Made by a program: the position numbers and the translations under genes
Notes under the pieces: model-generated
Seen by the model: only the letters and a program-made list of their open reading frames with translations
What the model was told of the DNA's origin: nothing
Databases searched by the model: none
Assembly (NCBI RefSeq): GCF_000696225.1
Contig: NZ_BAWN01000044.1
Location: forward strand, 1-37,634
Source: Serpentinimonas barnesii
Lineage (GTDB): Bacteria; Pseudomonadota; Gammaproteobacteria; Burkholderiales; Burkholderiaceae_C
Length of the DNA: 37,634 bases
Direction: 5' to 3'
Part shown: one piece after another, positions 1 through 9,042 of the stretch
Layout: every line of letters begins with the position of its first letter
How positions within the stretch are numbered: the stretch's first letter is position 1

Positions 1-314
1 CTTCTTCGCCGCCCCAGGGTTTTTGGTTCTATCGAGGCGACAACTATTCTGACGTATGGGGGGTCGCAAGGTCACTTTATCGCACTGCATGGTTGTCGAA
101 CTGCGCGGGAGGGGCCGCTGCGGCTGGTGTAAACCCTTGGATGGGCGCAGCTATAACGGTTTTCGCATGGCTGCTATGCGGTGCAGCACGGGAGGTGCCG
201 CAGACGGGCTTGCTCAAGTCCTGCCCATGCGTGTGCCTTTGGGTGGGTGCCCTCGTCAAGCCGCCTGCAACCTGATGCAACAATACGGGTCAACTCTTTT
301 GCCCATTTGTACCC
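1..314. other. left-edge region without a supportable gene
   Basis: This stretch precedes the first clear gene. Short open frames exist on both strands, but none has a recognisable motif, a ribosome binding site or family-like composition. The bases before the ATG at 315 carry no clear Shine-Dalgarno sequence and no convincing -35/-10 pair. It may hold the end or the promoter of a gene outside the window. Confidence 0.5.
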
Positions 315-1418
315 ATGACCCATCTTTTCGAACCCACCCGCGCCGGCCAACTGGCCTTGTCTAACCGCGTCGTCATGGCGCCGCTGACGCGCAACCGCGC
401 GCCCAACGCCGTGCCCACGGCGCTCATGGCCAGCTACTACCAGCAGCGCGCCAGCGCCGGCTTGCTGATCACCGAAGCCACCGCCATCAGCCACCAGGGG
501 CAGGGCTATGCCGACGTGCCCGGCCTCTACGCCTCCGAGCAGATTGCCGGCTGGAAGCGTGTCACGGATGCGGTACACGCCAGTGGCGGCAAGATCGTGA
601 CCCAGCTCTGGCACGTGGGCCGCGTCTCGCACACCGAGTTGCAACCCGGTGGCGGCGCGCCAGTGGCGCCGTCGGCGCTGCGCGCCCAAACCAAGACGGT
701 GTTGATCAAAGACGGCGTGGCGTCTTTTGTCGAGACCTCCGAGCCGCGCGCGCTCGAACTGGCCGAAATCCCCGGCATCGTCGAGGACTACCGCAAGGCC
801 GCGCTGGCCGCCATCGAAGCCGGCTTTGACGGGGTGGAAATCCACGCCGCCAACGGCTATTTGATCGATCAGTTCCTAAAAACCGGCAGCAACCTGCGCT
901 CCGACGCCTACGGCGGCCCGATACCCAACCGCGCGCGCCTGCTGCTTGAGGTGGCGCAGGCGGTGAGCGGCGCCATCGGCGGTGGCCGCACCGGCATCCG
1001 CCTCTCGCCCGTGACGCCGGCCAACGATGTGCTCGATGCCGACCCGCAGCCGCTGTTCGACCATGTGGTGCGCCAGCTCGCCCCGCTGGGTCTGGCCTAT
1101 CTGCACCTGATCGAAGGGGCCACCGGCGGCGCGCGCGAGCTCGCCGACCGCCCCTTTGACTACGCTGCCCTGCGCGCCAGCTACCGCGCCGCCGGTGGAC
1201 TGGGGGCGTGGATGGTCAACAACGGCTACGACTTGGCGCTGGCGCAAAGCGCCCTGCAAAGCGGTGCCGACCTGGTGGCCTTTGGCAAAGCCTATATTGC
1301 CAACCCCGACTTGGTGGCGCGCTTGAAGCAAGGCGGTCCGTTCAACGAGCCCGATCGCAGCAGCTTCTACGGCGGCGGTGCCAAGGGCTACACCGACTAT
1401 CCAGTGCTCGCGGCGTAG
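315..1418 (+). CDS. nemA: Old Yellow Enzyme family alkene reductase (NemA-like)
   Basis: Predicted FMN-dependent flavoprotein of 367 aa that reduces activated C=C bonds or nitro/maleimide compounds with NAD(P)H in the cytosol. The N-terminus reads as a beta/alpha-barrel OYE: a PLTRNRAP-type segment at about residues 22-29, the substrate-binding pair His177/Asn180 with Tyr182 in HAANGY, and the following YGGP...NRARLLLEV block that contacts FMN. The length is normal for the NemA/OPR group. ATG 315 is chosen because the protein opens directly with the family-typical LFEPTRAGQLALSNR. No operon partner is evident: pgeF starts about 70 bases downstream on the same strand and has an unrelated role. 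The family assignment is firm; the physiological substrate is unknown. Confidence 0.88.
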   Translation: MTHLFEPTRAGQLALSNRVVMAPLTRNRAPNAVPTALMASYYQQRASAGLLITEATAISHQGQGYADVPGLYASEQIAGWKRVTDAVHASGGKIVTQLWHVGRVSHTELQPGGGAPVAPSALRAQTKTVLIKDGVASFVETSEPRALELAEIPGIVEDYRKAALAAIEAGFDGVEIHAANGYLIDQFLKTGSNLRSDAYGGPIPNRARLLLEVAQAVSGAIGGGRTGIRLSPVTPANDVLDADPQPLFDHVVRQLAPLGLAYLHLIEGATGGARELADRPFDYAALRASYRAAGGLGAWMVNNGYDLALAQSALQSGADLVAFGKAYIANPDLVARLKQGGPFNEPDRSSFYGGGAKGYTDYPVLAA

Positions 1419-1485
1419 CGGCACCATGGGCTGCCCATGATGGCCATCAATGAGGGGTCCAAGATGTTTCCACCGAGCTACCCCG

Positions 1486-2382
1486 ATGCCCCAGCAGCCT
1501 GATCCCCGCAACCCGGCCACAGGCTGGCTGTCCGCCCACGCCCCGTGGCCGGCCGGGGTGGTGGCCGGCATCACGCAGCGCAGTGGCGGCGCGTCGGCGC
1601 CGCCGTGGGACAGCCTCAACCTCGGCGATCACGTGGGCGACAACCCCATCCACGTGCAAGCCAACCGCCAGCGCTTGGCCGATGCCATCGGTATGCGGCC
1701 GGTGTTTTTGCGCCAGGTGCATGGCAAGGCGGTGTTGCACCTGCAGGCCAACACGCCCGACGGCCTGACCGCCGACGCCTGCTGGACCGACCAGCCCGGC
1801 TTGGCCTGCACCGTGCTGGTGGCCGACTGCCTGCCGCTGCTGCTGGCCGCGCCCGATGGCGCCAGCGTGGCGGCGGTGCATGCCGGCTGGCGTGGCTTGG
1901 CCGGGCGGGGCACGGTGCCGGGCCAGGCGCAGGGGGGCCAAGCGCAGGGCCAGGGCGTGCTGGAGGCCCTGTGCGCAGCTTGGCCGGCCGCGCAGCACCT
2001 GAGCCAGCGCGCCGCCATTCAGGTCTGGTTGGGGCCGTGCATCGGGCCGCAGCGCTTCGAGGTGGGGCCCGAGGTGCGGCAAGCCTTTATCCTGCACGAC
2101 CCAGCGGCGGCGGCGTGTTTTGTGCCGCTGCCGGGGCCGCAGGCTGCGGGCGCAGGGGCGGGCCCAGCGGCGGCTGCTGCAGGGCCTAAATATCTGGCTG
2201 ACCTGCCTGCTCTCGCGCGCCAGCGCCTGGCCGCCTTGGGTTTTGAGCGCGTGGCGGGCAACGACGGCGGCGCCGACTGGTGCACCGCCAGCCAGCCTTC
2301 ACGGTTCTTTTCGCACCGGCGCGACGGCGCTCGGCTCGGCAGCAGCGGGCGCATGGCGGCCTGCATCGCTTGCCGGGCCTGA
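1486..2382 (+). CDS. pgeF: peptidoglycan editing factor PgeF (YfiH/laccase-domain family)
   Basis: Predicted 298-aa cytosolic enzyme of the YfiH (multi-copper polyphenol oxidoreductase-like) family. In E. coli the family member corrects peptidoglycan precursors that carry a wrong residue in place of L-Ala. Visible family features are the metal-site residues: His in RQVHG, Cys in VADCLPLLL and His in AVHAGWRGLAG. WLGPCIGP and the C-terminal SRFFSHRRDG...GRMAA block are also present. ATG 1486 (MPQQPDP) is preferred; an in-frame ATG at 1450 would add 12 residues. Two Gly/Ala/Gln-rich inserts, after AGRGTV and around PQAAGAGAG, make it longer than the usual ~245 aa. Its last 84 bases overlap a minus-strand gene tail to tail. 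Confidence 0.88.
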   Translation: MPQQPDPRNPATGWLSAHAPWPAGVVAGITQRSGGASAPPWDSLNLGDHVGDNPIHVQANRQRLADAIGMRPVFLRQVHGKAVLHLQANTPDGLTADACWTDQPGLACTVLVADCLPLLLAAPDGASVAAVHAGWRGLAGRGTVPGQAQGGQAQGQGVLEALCAAWPAAQHLSQRAAIQVWLGPCIGPQRFEVGPEVRQAFILHDPAAAACFVPLPGPQAAGAGAGPAAAAAGPKYLADLPALARQRLAALGFERVAGNDGGADWCTASQPSRFFSHRRDGARLGSSGRMAACIACRA

Positions 2383-2646
2383 ATCGGGGCTGGTTTCGGG
2401 GCTGGATGGGGGCGGTGAGTCCGCTGATGCCTCGTCCCCATTCGATGCGGCTTCGGCCTCTTGGTGCGCCTTGCGTCGCAAGGGGCCGGTCATCAGGTAA
2501 ACCATGAGGGCCAATGGAAGCAAACCGTAAAAAAACAGCGTCATAATGGCTGCAAACAGGGTGCCCGTGGGGCTGGTGGCCACCGAGGCGGCCATCAGCA
2601 CCACCACATAAAGCCAAGCGATGACGATTACGTACAGAAACAACAT
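2299..2646 (-). CDS. small two-helix membrane protein, unknown function
   Basis: A 115-aa protein from ATG 2646 (MLFLYVIVIAW). Residues 2-22 and about 28-50 are strongly hydrophobic and likely span the inner membrane. They are followed by a positively charged PLRRK, which suggests that the tail lies in the cytoplasm, and then a Ser/Pro/Ala/Glu-rich disordered tail of about 60 residues. The frame extends upstream to 2769, but that part is not hydrophobic and the ATG at 2646 opens directly on the helix. No Shine-Dalgarno is obvious. The gene diverges from phaC. Its C-terminal tail is encoded antisense to the end of pgeF. I recognise no characterised family; its position beside the PHB genes does not prove a role there. 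Confidence 0.6.
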   Translation of the reverse strand: MLFLYVIVIAWLYVVVLMAASVATSPTGTLFAAIMTLFFYGLLPLALMVYLMTGPLRRKAHQEAEAASNGDEASADSPPPSSPETSPDSGPASDAGRHAPAAAEPSAVAPVRKEP

Positions 2647-2752
2647 GGGAAATGCCTGTGCTTTGGAGCCCAAACGTGGCCCGCCTTGGGGCGTGGCGCT
2701 CGTGGGCGGGCCGACAGCCCCAACTGTAGCGCGCAGCGCTTGGCCGCAGACG

Positions 2753-2764
2753 CATAGGCCTATG
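2753..2764. repeat. 12-bp perfect palindrome upstream of phaC
   Basis: CATAGGCCTATG reads identically on both strands. It lies 20 bases before the phaC start and just upstream of its AGGAG ribosome binding site (2774-2778), in the divergent region between phaC and the small membrane-protein gene. Its location would suit a repressor operator, but no regulator is identifiable and a 12-bp palindrome can occur by chance. Confidence 0.3.
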
Positions 2765-2784
2765 CCCATTACCAGGAGTTACCC

Positions 2785-4536
2785 ATGAACACCCCCCAAA
2801 ACCCGTGGCTGCAAGCGGCGCAGCAGTTCCAGCAGTCGGCGCTGCAGCAGTGGGGCCAGATGTTGCAGGCCCATCCGTCGGCCGCCACCCCGCAACCGGC
2901 TTTTGCCCCCTTTGCCGCCCCTGGCGGGGTCGATTTGAACGCCATGCTCTCCAAGGTAGTCGGGCAGCCGGTGCAGGTCGAGCCCACGCGGCTGCTGCAA
3001 ATCCAGAGCGACTACTTGAAAGACCTGGCGCAGCTCTGGAACCAGGGTTTGCAGGTCAAGCCGCCCCAAGACAAACGCTTTGCCGCGCCGGCTTGGAGCA
3101 GCAACCCGCTGTCGGCCTACGCGGCGGCGGTCTACCAGCTCAATGCCCGCACCCTGGTGGCGCTGGCCGACGCGGTGCAGGCCGATGCCAAAACACGCGC
3201 GCGCATCCAGTTTGCCGTGTTGCAGTGGATCGAGGCCAGCGCGCCCAGCAATTTCTTGGCCTTCAACGCCGAGGCGCAGCAAAAAGCCCTTGAAACCAAG
3301 GGCGAAAGCCTGGCCCAGGGCATCAAAAACCTGCTGCACGACCTGGAGCAGGGCCATGTGTCCATGACCGACGAGAGCGCCTTCGAAGTCGGCAAAAACG
3401 TGGCCACCACCGAGGGCCAGGTGGTGTTCGAAAACGAGCTGTTCCAGCTCATCCAGTACAAACCCTTAACCGACAAGGTGCACCAGCGCCCCTTCCTGCT
3501 GGTGCCGCCGTGCATCAACAAGTTCTACATCCTCGACTTGCAGCCCGACAATTCGCTGGTGCGCTACGCGGTCGAGCAGGGCATGACCACCTTCGTGGTG
3601 AGCTGGTGCAACCCCGATGCCTCGCTGGCCCACAAGACCTGGGACGACTACATCGAAGACGCGCTCATCAAGGCCATCGAAGTGGTGCGCGAGATCACCC
3701 GCGCCGAGCAAATCAACGCGCTCGGTTTTTGTGTTGGCGGCACCATGCTGGGCACGGCGCTGGCGGTGCTGGCGGCGCGCGGCGAAAAGCCGGTGGCCAG
3801 CGCCACCTTCCTCACCGCCTTCCTCGATTTTTCCGACACCGGCGTGCTCGATGTGTTCATCGATGAAAACTCCGTGCGCCTGCGCGAGCAGCAGTTTGCC
3901 AACGGCGGCCTGATGCCGGGGCGCGATCTGGCCACCACCTTCAGCTTTCTGCGCCCCACCGATCTGGTCTGGAACTACGTGGTCGGCAACTACCTCAAGG
4001 GCGAAACCCCGCCGCCCTTCGACCTGCTCTACTGGAACAGCGACAGCACCAACCTGCCCGGGCCTTTTTACGCCTGGTATCTGCGCCACACCTATTTGCA
4101 AAACCAGCTCTGCCAGCCGGGCGCGCTCAGCGTCTGCGGCCAGCCGGTGGATCTGGGCCGCATCGACATCCCGGTCTATATCTACGGCTCGCGCGAAGAC
4201 CACATCGTGCCCATCGCCGGGGCCTACGCCAGCACCCGGCACCTGCCGGGCCCGAAACGCTTCGTGATGGGGGCCTCGGGCCACATCGCGGGCGTCATCA
4301 ACCCGGCCCGCAAGGGCAAGCGCAGCCACTGGGTGGGCTCGACCGAGCAGTTTCCGCCCCAGCTCGACGGCTGGCTCGCCAGCGCCACCGAACGCCCCGG
4401 CAGTTGGTGGACCGATTGGGCCGACTGGCTCAAGGGCCACGCCGGTGCGCTGGTGGCCGCGCCCAAGGGCTACGGCAGCCGCAAATACAAGGCCATCGAG
4501 CCGGCGCCGGGCCGCTACGTCAAGGTCAAGGCCTGA
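2785..4536 (+). CDS. phaC: class I poly(3-hydroxyalkanoate) synthase PhaC
   Basis: Polymerises (R)-3-hydroxybutyryl-CoA into polyhydroxybutyrate on the surface of intracellular granules. The 583-aa length is typical of class I enzymes that act without a PhaE or PhaR subunit. The N-terminal domain (about residues 1-200) is the less conserved, Gln/Ala-rich part, and the alpha/beta-hydrolase domain follows. The lipase-like box GFCVGG gives nucleophile Cys316; Asp472 (SREDHIVP) and His500 (ASGHIAG) complete the triad. The same offset separates Asp472 and His500 from the Cupriavidus necator residues. A good AGGAG stands 6 bases before the ATG. It leads a three-gene set: phaA begins 42 bases downstream. 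No phasin or PhaR gene is present in the window. Confidence 0.97.
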   Translation: MNTPQNPWLQAAQQFQQSALQQWGQMLQAHPSAATPQPAFAPFAAPGGVDLNAMLSKVVGQPVQVEPTRLLQIQSDYLKDLAQLWNQGLQVKPPQDKRFAAPAWSSNPLSAYAAAVYQLNARTLVALADAVQADAKTRARIQFAVLQWIEASAPSNFLAFNAEAQQKALETKGESLAQGIKNLLHDLEQGHVSMTDESAFEVGKNVATTEGQVVFENELFQLIQYKPLTDKVHQRPFLLVPPCINKFYILDLQPDNSLVRYAVEQGMTTFVVSWCNPDASLAHKTWDDYIEDALIKAIEVVREITRAEQINALGFCVGGTMLGTALAVLAARGEKPVASATFLTAFLDFSDTGVLDVFIDENSVRLREQQFANGGLMPGRDLATTFSFLRPTDLVWNYVVGNYLKGETPPPFDLLYWNSDSTNLPGPFYAWYLRHTYLQNQLCQPGALSVCGQPVDLGRIDIPVYIYGSREDHIVPIAGAYASTRHLPGPKRFVMGASGHIAGVINPARKGKRSHWVGSTEQFPPQLDGWLASATERPGSWWTDWADWLKGHAGALVAAPKGYGSRKYKAIEPAPGRYVKVKA

Positions 4537-4578
4537 ACCTTTTTACCCTTTCGATTCAACCGCAACAGGAGAGCACAC

Positions 4579-5760
<1,182 letters not shown>

Positions 5761-5797
5761 TACGCATTTTTTCACCACTCAAAAAAAGGAGACATCT

Positions 5798-6535
5798 ATG
5801 AATCAAAAAGTCGCATACGTCACAGGCGGCATGGGCGGCATCGGCACCGCGATCTGCCAGCGCCTGGGCAAGGCCGGCTTCAAGGTCATTGCCGGCTGCG
5901 GCCCCACGCGCGACCACCAAAAGTGGATCGACGAGCAAGCCGCGCTGGGCTACACCTTTTACGCCAGCGTGGGCAATGTGGGCGAGTGGGACTCCACCGT
6001 CGAGGCCTTCACCAAGGCCAAAGCCGAGCATGGCCCGATCGATGTGCTGGTCAACAACGCCGGCATCACGCGCGACCGCATGTTCCTGAAAATGAGCAAG
6101 GATGACTGGGACGCGGTGATCACCACCAACCTCACCTCCATGTTCAACGTCACCAAGCAGGTGGTGCCCGATATGGTTGAGCGCGGCTGGGGCCGCATCA
6201 TCCAAATTTCCTCGGTCAATGGCGAGAAAGGCCAAGCCGGGCAGACCAACTACTCGGCCGCCAAGGCCGGGATGCACGGCTTCACCATGGCGCTGGCACA
6301 GGAAGTGGCGGCCAAGGGGGTGACGGTCAACACCGTGAGCCCAGGCTACATCGGCACCGACATGGTGCGCGCCATCCGCCCCGATGTGCTGGAAAAGATC
6401 GTCGCCACCATCCCGGTCAAGCGCTTGGGCACACCCGACGAGATCGGCTCCATCGTGACTTGGCTGGCGGGTGAAGATTCGGGCTTTACCACCGGCGCCG
6501 ACTTTTCCTGCAACGGCGGCTTGCACATGGGGTGA
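5798..6535 (+). CDS. phaB: NADPH-dependent acetoacetyl-CoA reductase PhaB
   Basis: Reduces acetoacetyl-CoA to (R)-3-hydroxybutyryl-CoA, the PhaC substrate. This 245-aa short-chain dehydrogenase has the Rossmann motif TGGMGGIG near the N-terminus, NNAGITRD, the Ser in ISSVNGEKG, and YSAAKAG with catalytic Tyr and Lys. It ends with the family-typical GGLHMG. The start is ATG 5798 (MNQKVAYVTGG), which follows a strong AAAGGAGA; the reading frame runs further upstream inside phaA, but that part is not protein-like. Last gene of phaCAB. The convergent hpnE ends 38 bases further on, with no obvious terminator hairpin between them. Confidence 0.96.
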   Translation: MNQKVAYVTGGMGGIGTAICQRLGKAGFKVIAGCGPTRDHQKWIDEQAALGYTFYASVGNVGEWDSTVEAFTKAKAEHGPIDVLVNNAGITRDRMFLKMSKDDWDAVITTNLTSMFNVTKQVVPDMVERGWGRIIQISSVNGEKGQAGQTNYSAAKAGMHGFTMALAQEVAAKGVTVNTVSPGYIGTDMVRAIRPDVLEKIVATIPVKRLGTPDEIGSIVTWLAGEDSGFTTGADFSCNGGLHMG

Positions 6536-6573
6536 TGATGGGCCAGGGCGGCAGTCTGCTGGTCGCGCCGTTT

Positions 6574-8166
6574 TCAGCCCGCGCAGCGCTCGGCGGCCTC
6601 TAGGCCGCTGCGCACTGCGGCCTCCAGCGTAGCGGGGTAGGGGCCTTGCAGGTAGTCGCCGGCCGCCCACAGGCCGGGGGCAATGGCCGCGCTGGGGCGC
6701 TGCAAGCCGGGGGTGCAGGCAAAGGTGGCGCGTTTTTCGATCACCGTTTGCCGCACCTGTTCACCGTGCAGACCCAGCGCCTGCCGGGCTTGGTCCAGCA
6801 CGGCGGCTTGCAACGTGGCTTTGTCGGTGGAGCAGGCGCTGGCCACCAGGGCCAGTTCGGCCCATGCGCCAGGCTCGGGTGGGGGTGGTGCACTGGCGGC
6901 GCTGTTGTTGGCAGCCGGGCCGCTGTGGGCGGGGTGCCCGCTGGCCAAGTCTGCGCGGCCTGCCAAGGCTGCGGTTGGCTGCGCTTGCAGCCAGTCGCGC
7001 CTAAAGGCGAACTGCGCCGGGGCGGCGCTGCCGCTGCTGCGCAGCGCCAGCATGGGGTGTGCGCTCGGCCAGGGCTGGCGCAGCCACCCGGCCACATACA
7101 CGGTGCCGATGGCGGTGTGCTGCAGCGCCGCTGCCTGTGCGACCCACTGCGCCGGGGCCTCGGGCAGGGTGCGCAGCAGGCGCGCCGCTTCGTGGGCCGG
7201 GCAGGCCAGAATCACGCGGTCGGCCTCGTATTGGGCGCTTGCGCTGTGCAGCCGCCAGGCTCCGTGCGCGCTGCGCTCCAAGCCTAGGGCGCGCTGGCCC
7301 AAGTGCAGTTCAGCCCCTTGCTGGCTCAGCCAGCGCACCGCGGCTAGTGGCAGCAAGTCGCCCAAGCAGGTGCGCGGCAGCAGCAGTTGCGAGGCGCGCC
7401 AGGGCGGGTGGCCCGCGCCCAGCAGGGCGTCGCGCAGCACGGTCAGGAACACCTGCGCGCTGGCCTGCTGCGCCGGGGTGTTGAGGGCGGCCACGCACAG
7501 CGGTTCGATCAAATCCTGCCACACGCGCTGCGGCAGGCCAGCGCAGAGGCCGGCCACGCTCTCGCCGGGCGGGCAGGCAAAACCCAGACGGCGCCAGCGC
7601 GCCGCCGCCGCCAGCAAAGCGGCCCGGTCGCGCCAGTTCCAGCCGCGCGCGCAGGCGATGGCCGCCACGGTGTCGAGCGGGGCCGGCCAGCGCTGCGCCC
7701 AGTCTGGGGTGGCCAGCCCGCTGCCGTCGGCAAAGCGCAAGTCCAGCGGCATGGCGTGCAAATGGTCGGGCAGGTGCAGCCCCAGGCGCTGCAACAGGCC
7801 CAGGGTCTGGGTGTAGGCCCCGATCAATATGTGCTGGCCGTTGTCGAGCGGCATAGTCTGCGCGGAGTGCAGCCCTTGCGCGCCGAGGGAACTGTGAGCG
7901 TGGCCCGGCGCGCTGTCTGTGGCGCTGTGCGGGTCAGCGCCACCAGCACCGCCAGCACCGCCAGCACAACCAAGGCCGCCAACACCAGGCGCAGGTTCGA
8001 GTGCCCGCGCGCGCCCGCCCCAAACCCGCGCCGCCTCCAGCAGCGTCACGCGGCAGCCGCGCTCGCGGGCGCGCACGGCGGCCGCCAGCCCGGCCCAGCC
8101 ACCGCCGACGATCAAGACCCGCCGGTTCACAGCCTGCGCCCCCTGGGGGCCGCTCGCGCCCGGCAT
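6574..8166 (-). CDS. hpnE: hydroxysqualene dehydroxylase HpnE
   Basis: Predicted FAD-dependent amine-oxidase-fold enzyme of 530 aa that reduces hydroxysqualene to squalene, the last step of the HpnCDE route. The N-terminus shows the dinucleotide-binding motif GGGWAGLAAA and the second block WGGRARAL. NGQHILIGAY and the C-terminal GLWAAGDYLQG...LEAAVRSG complete the family pattern. The ATG at 8166 shares one base with the hpnD stop (TGATG), suggesting coupled translation; a GTG at 8130 just before VLIVGGG is an alternative. A Gly/Ala-rich insert around residues 60-90, encoded partly by a 9-base tandem repeat (7941-7967), is unlikely to be structural. It is the last gene of the hpnC-RND-hpnDE operon. 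No squalene-hopene cyclase gene lies in the window. Confidence 0.88.
   Translation of the reverse strand: MPGASGPQGAQAVNRRVLIVGGGWAGLAAAVRARERGCRVTLLEAARVWGGRARALEPAPGVGGLGCAGGAGGAGGADPHSATDSAPGHAHSSLGAQGLHSAQTMPLDNGQHILIGAYTQTLGLLQRLGLHLPDHLHAMPLDLRFADGSGLATPDWAQRWPAPLDTVAAIACARGWNWRDRAALLAAAARWRRLGFACPPGESVAGLCAGLPQRVWQDLIEPLCVAALNTPAQQASAQVFLTVLRDALLGAGHPPWRASQLLLPRTCLGDLLPLAAVRWLSQQGAELHLGQRALGLERSAHGAWRLHSASAQYEADRVILACPAHEAARLLRTLPEAPAQWVAQAAALQHTAIGTVYVAGWLRQPWPSAHPMLALRSSGSAAPAQFAFRRDWLQAQPTAALAGRADLASGHPAHSGPAANNSAASAPPPPEPGAWAELALVASACSTDKATLQAAVLDQARQALGLHGEQVRQTVIEKRATFACTPGLQRPSAAIAPGLWAAGDYLQGPYPATLEAAVRSGLEAAERCAG
7941..7967. repeat. 9-base tandem repeat inside hpnE
   Basis: Three consecutive units, CACCAGCAC then CGCCAGCAC twice, encode a Gly/Ala-rich stretch in the minus-strand hpnE product. 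Unit changes by whole copies keep the reading frame. Confidence 0.7.
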
Positions 8167-9032
8167 CACAGCCGCCCCAGCGCTTGCACCTTCCAGGCCA
8201 GCCAGAACTTGCGCAGCGGCGTCAGGCGCACGCGCTGCGTCAGCACCTGCTGCGGGTCGGTGGCGATTTTTTGCAGCAGCGTGCGGTAAATGCTGGCCAT
8301 CATCAGCCCCGGTTTTTGGGTGCGCCGGTCGGCTGCGGGCAGCAGCGCCAGCGCCTCGTCATAAACACCCAGCGCACGCTCGATCTGAAAGCGCAGCAGC
8401 GCCTGAAAGCGCGGCTCGAAATCGGGCTCGGCCCCCTGGCCGCGCTTGAGCAACTCGTGTGCCTTCACCTCGAAGCGCTGCAACTCGTTGATGGGCAGGT
8501 AGATGCGCCCGCGCAGCGCGTCTTCGCCAACGTCGCGGATGATGTTGGTCAGTTGCAGCGCCAGCCCGAGCCGGTGCGCGTAGGCGGTGGTCTGCGCCTC
8601 GTGTTGGCCAAAAATGCGCGCCGCCACCTCGCCCACCACGCCGGCCACCAAATGGCAGTAGCGCTGCAGGCCGGGGTAGTCGAGGTAGCGCGACTGCTCC
8701 AGGTCCATCTGGCAGCCGTCTATGATTTGCAGCAGGTGACTGGCCTCGATGCCGTAGGCGGCCAGATGCGGTTGCAAGGCTTGCAGGGCCGGGTGCTCCG
8801 GGGCGCCGTGGCGCGCATCGAAGCAGCGCGCCACCTGCAGCCGCCACCAGTGCAGCTTGGCCTGGGCCACCGCAGGGTCGCGCACCTCATCGACCACGTC
8901 GTCGATCTCGCGGCAGTAGGCGTAAAAGGCGGTGATGGCGGCGCGCCGGGGCGGCGGCAAAAACAAAAAGGCGTAGTAAAAGCTGCTGCCCGAGGCGGCG
9001 GCTTTTTGCTGGGCGTAGGCTTGGGGGGTCAT
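8166..9032 (-). CDS. hpnD: presqualene diphosphate synthase HpnD
   Basis: Predicted trans-isoprenyl diphosphate synthase-fold enzyme of 288 aa that joins two farnesyl diphosphates head to head into presqualene diphosphate. Both Mg-binding aspartate motifs are seen: DDVVDE at residues 44-49 and NIIRDVGED at 163-171. The SFYYAFLFLPPPRR opening is typical of the squalene/phytoene synthase family. The start is ATG 9032 (MTPQAYAQQK); the frame continues upstream into the RND permease gene, where the translation is Arg/Ser/Cys-rich and not credible. It follows the RND permease gene after only 10 bases and overlaps hpnE by one base, so it is almost certainly in the same transcript. HpnD and HpnC are paralogues; the order and the DDVVDE/NIIRDVGED details favour HpnD here. 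Confidence 0.9.
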   Translation of the reverse strand: MTPQAYAQQKAAASGSSFYYAFLFLPPPRRAAITAFYAYCREIDDVVDEVRDPAVAQAKLHWWRLQVARCFDARHGAPEHPALQALQPHLAAYGIEASHLLQIIDGCQMDLEQSRYLDYPGLQRYCHLVAGVVGEVAARIFGQHEAQTTAYAHRLGLALQLTNIIRDVGEDALRGRIYLPINELQRFEVKAHELLKRGQGAEPDFEPRFQALLRFQIERALGVYDEALALLPAADRRTQKPGLMMASIYRTLLQKIATDPQQVLTQRVRLTPLRKFWLAWKVQALGRL

Positions 9033-9042
9033 GCGGTCGGCT

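Noticed and set aside
1-132. Open frame from the left edge to a TAA
   Set aside because: The translation resembles no family end, there is no second line of support, and the segment is short.
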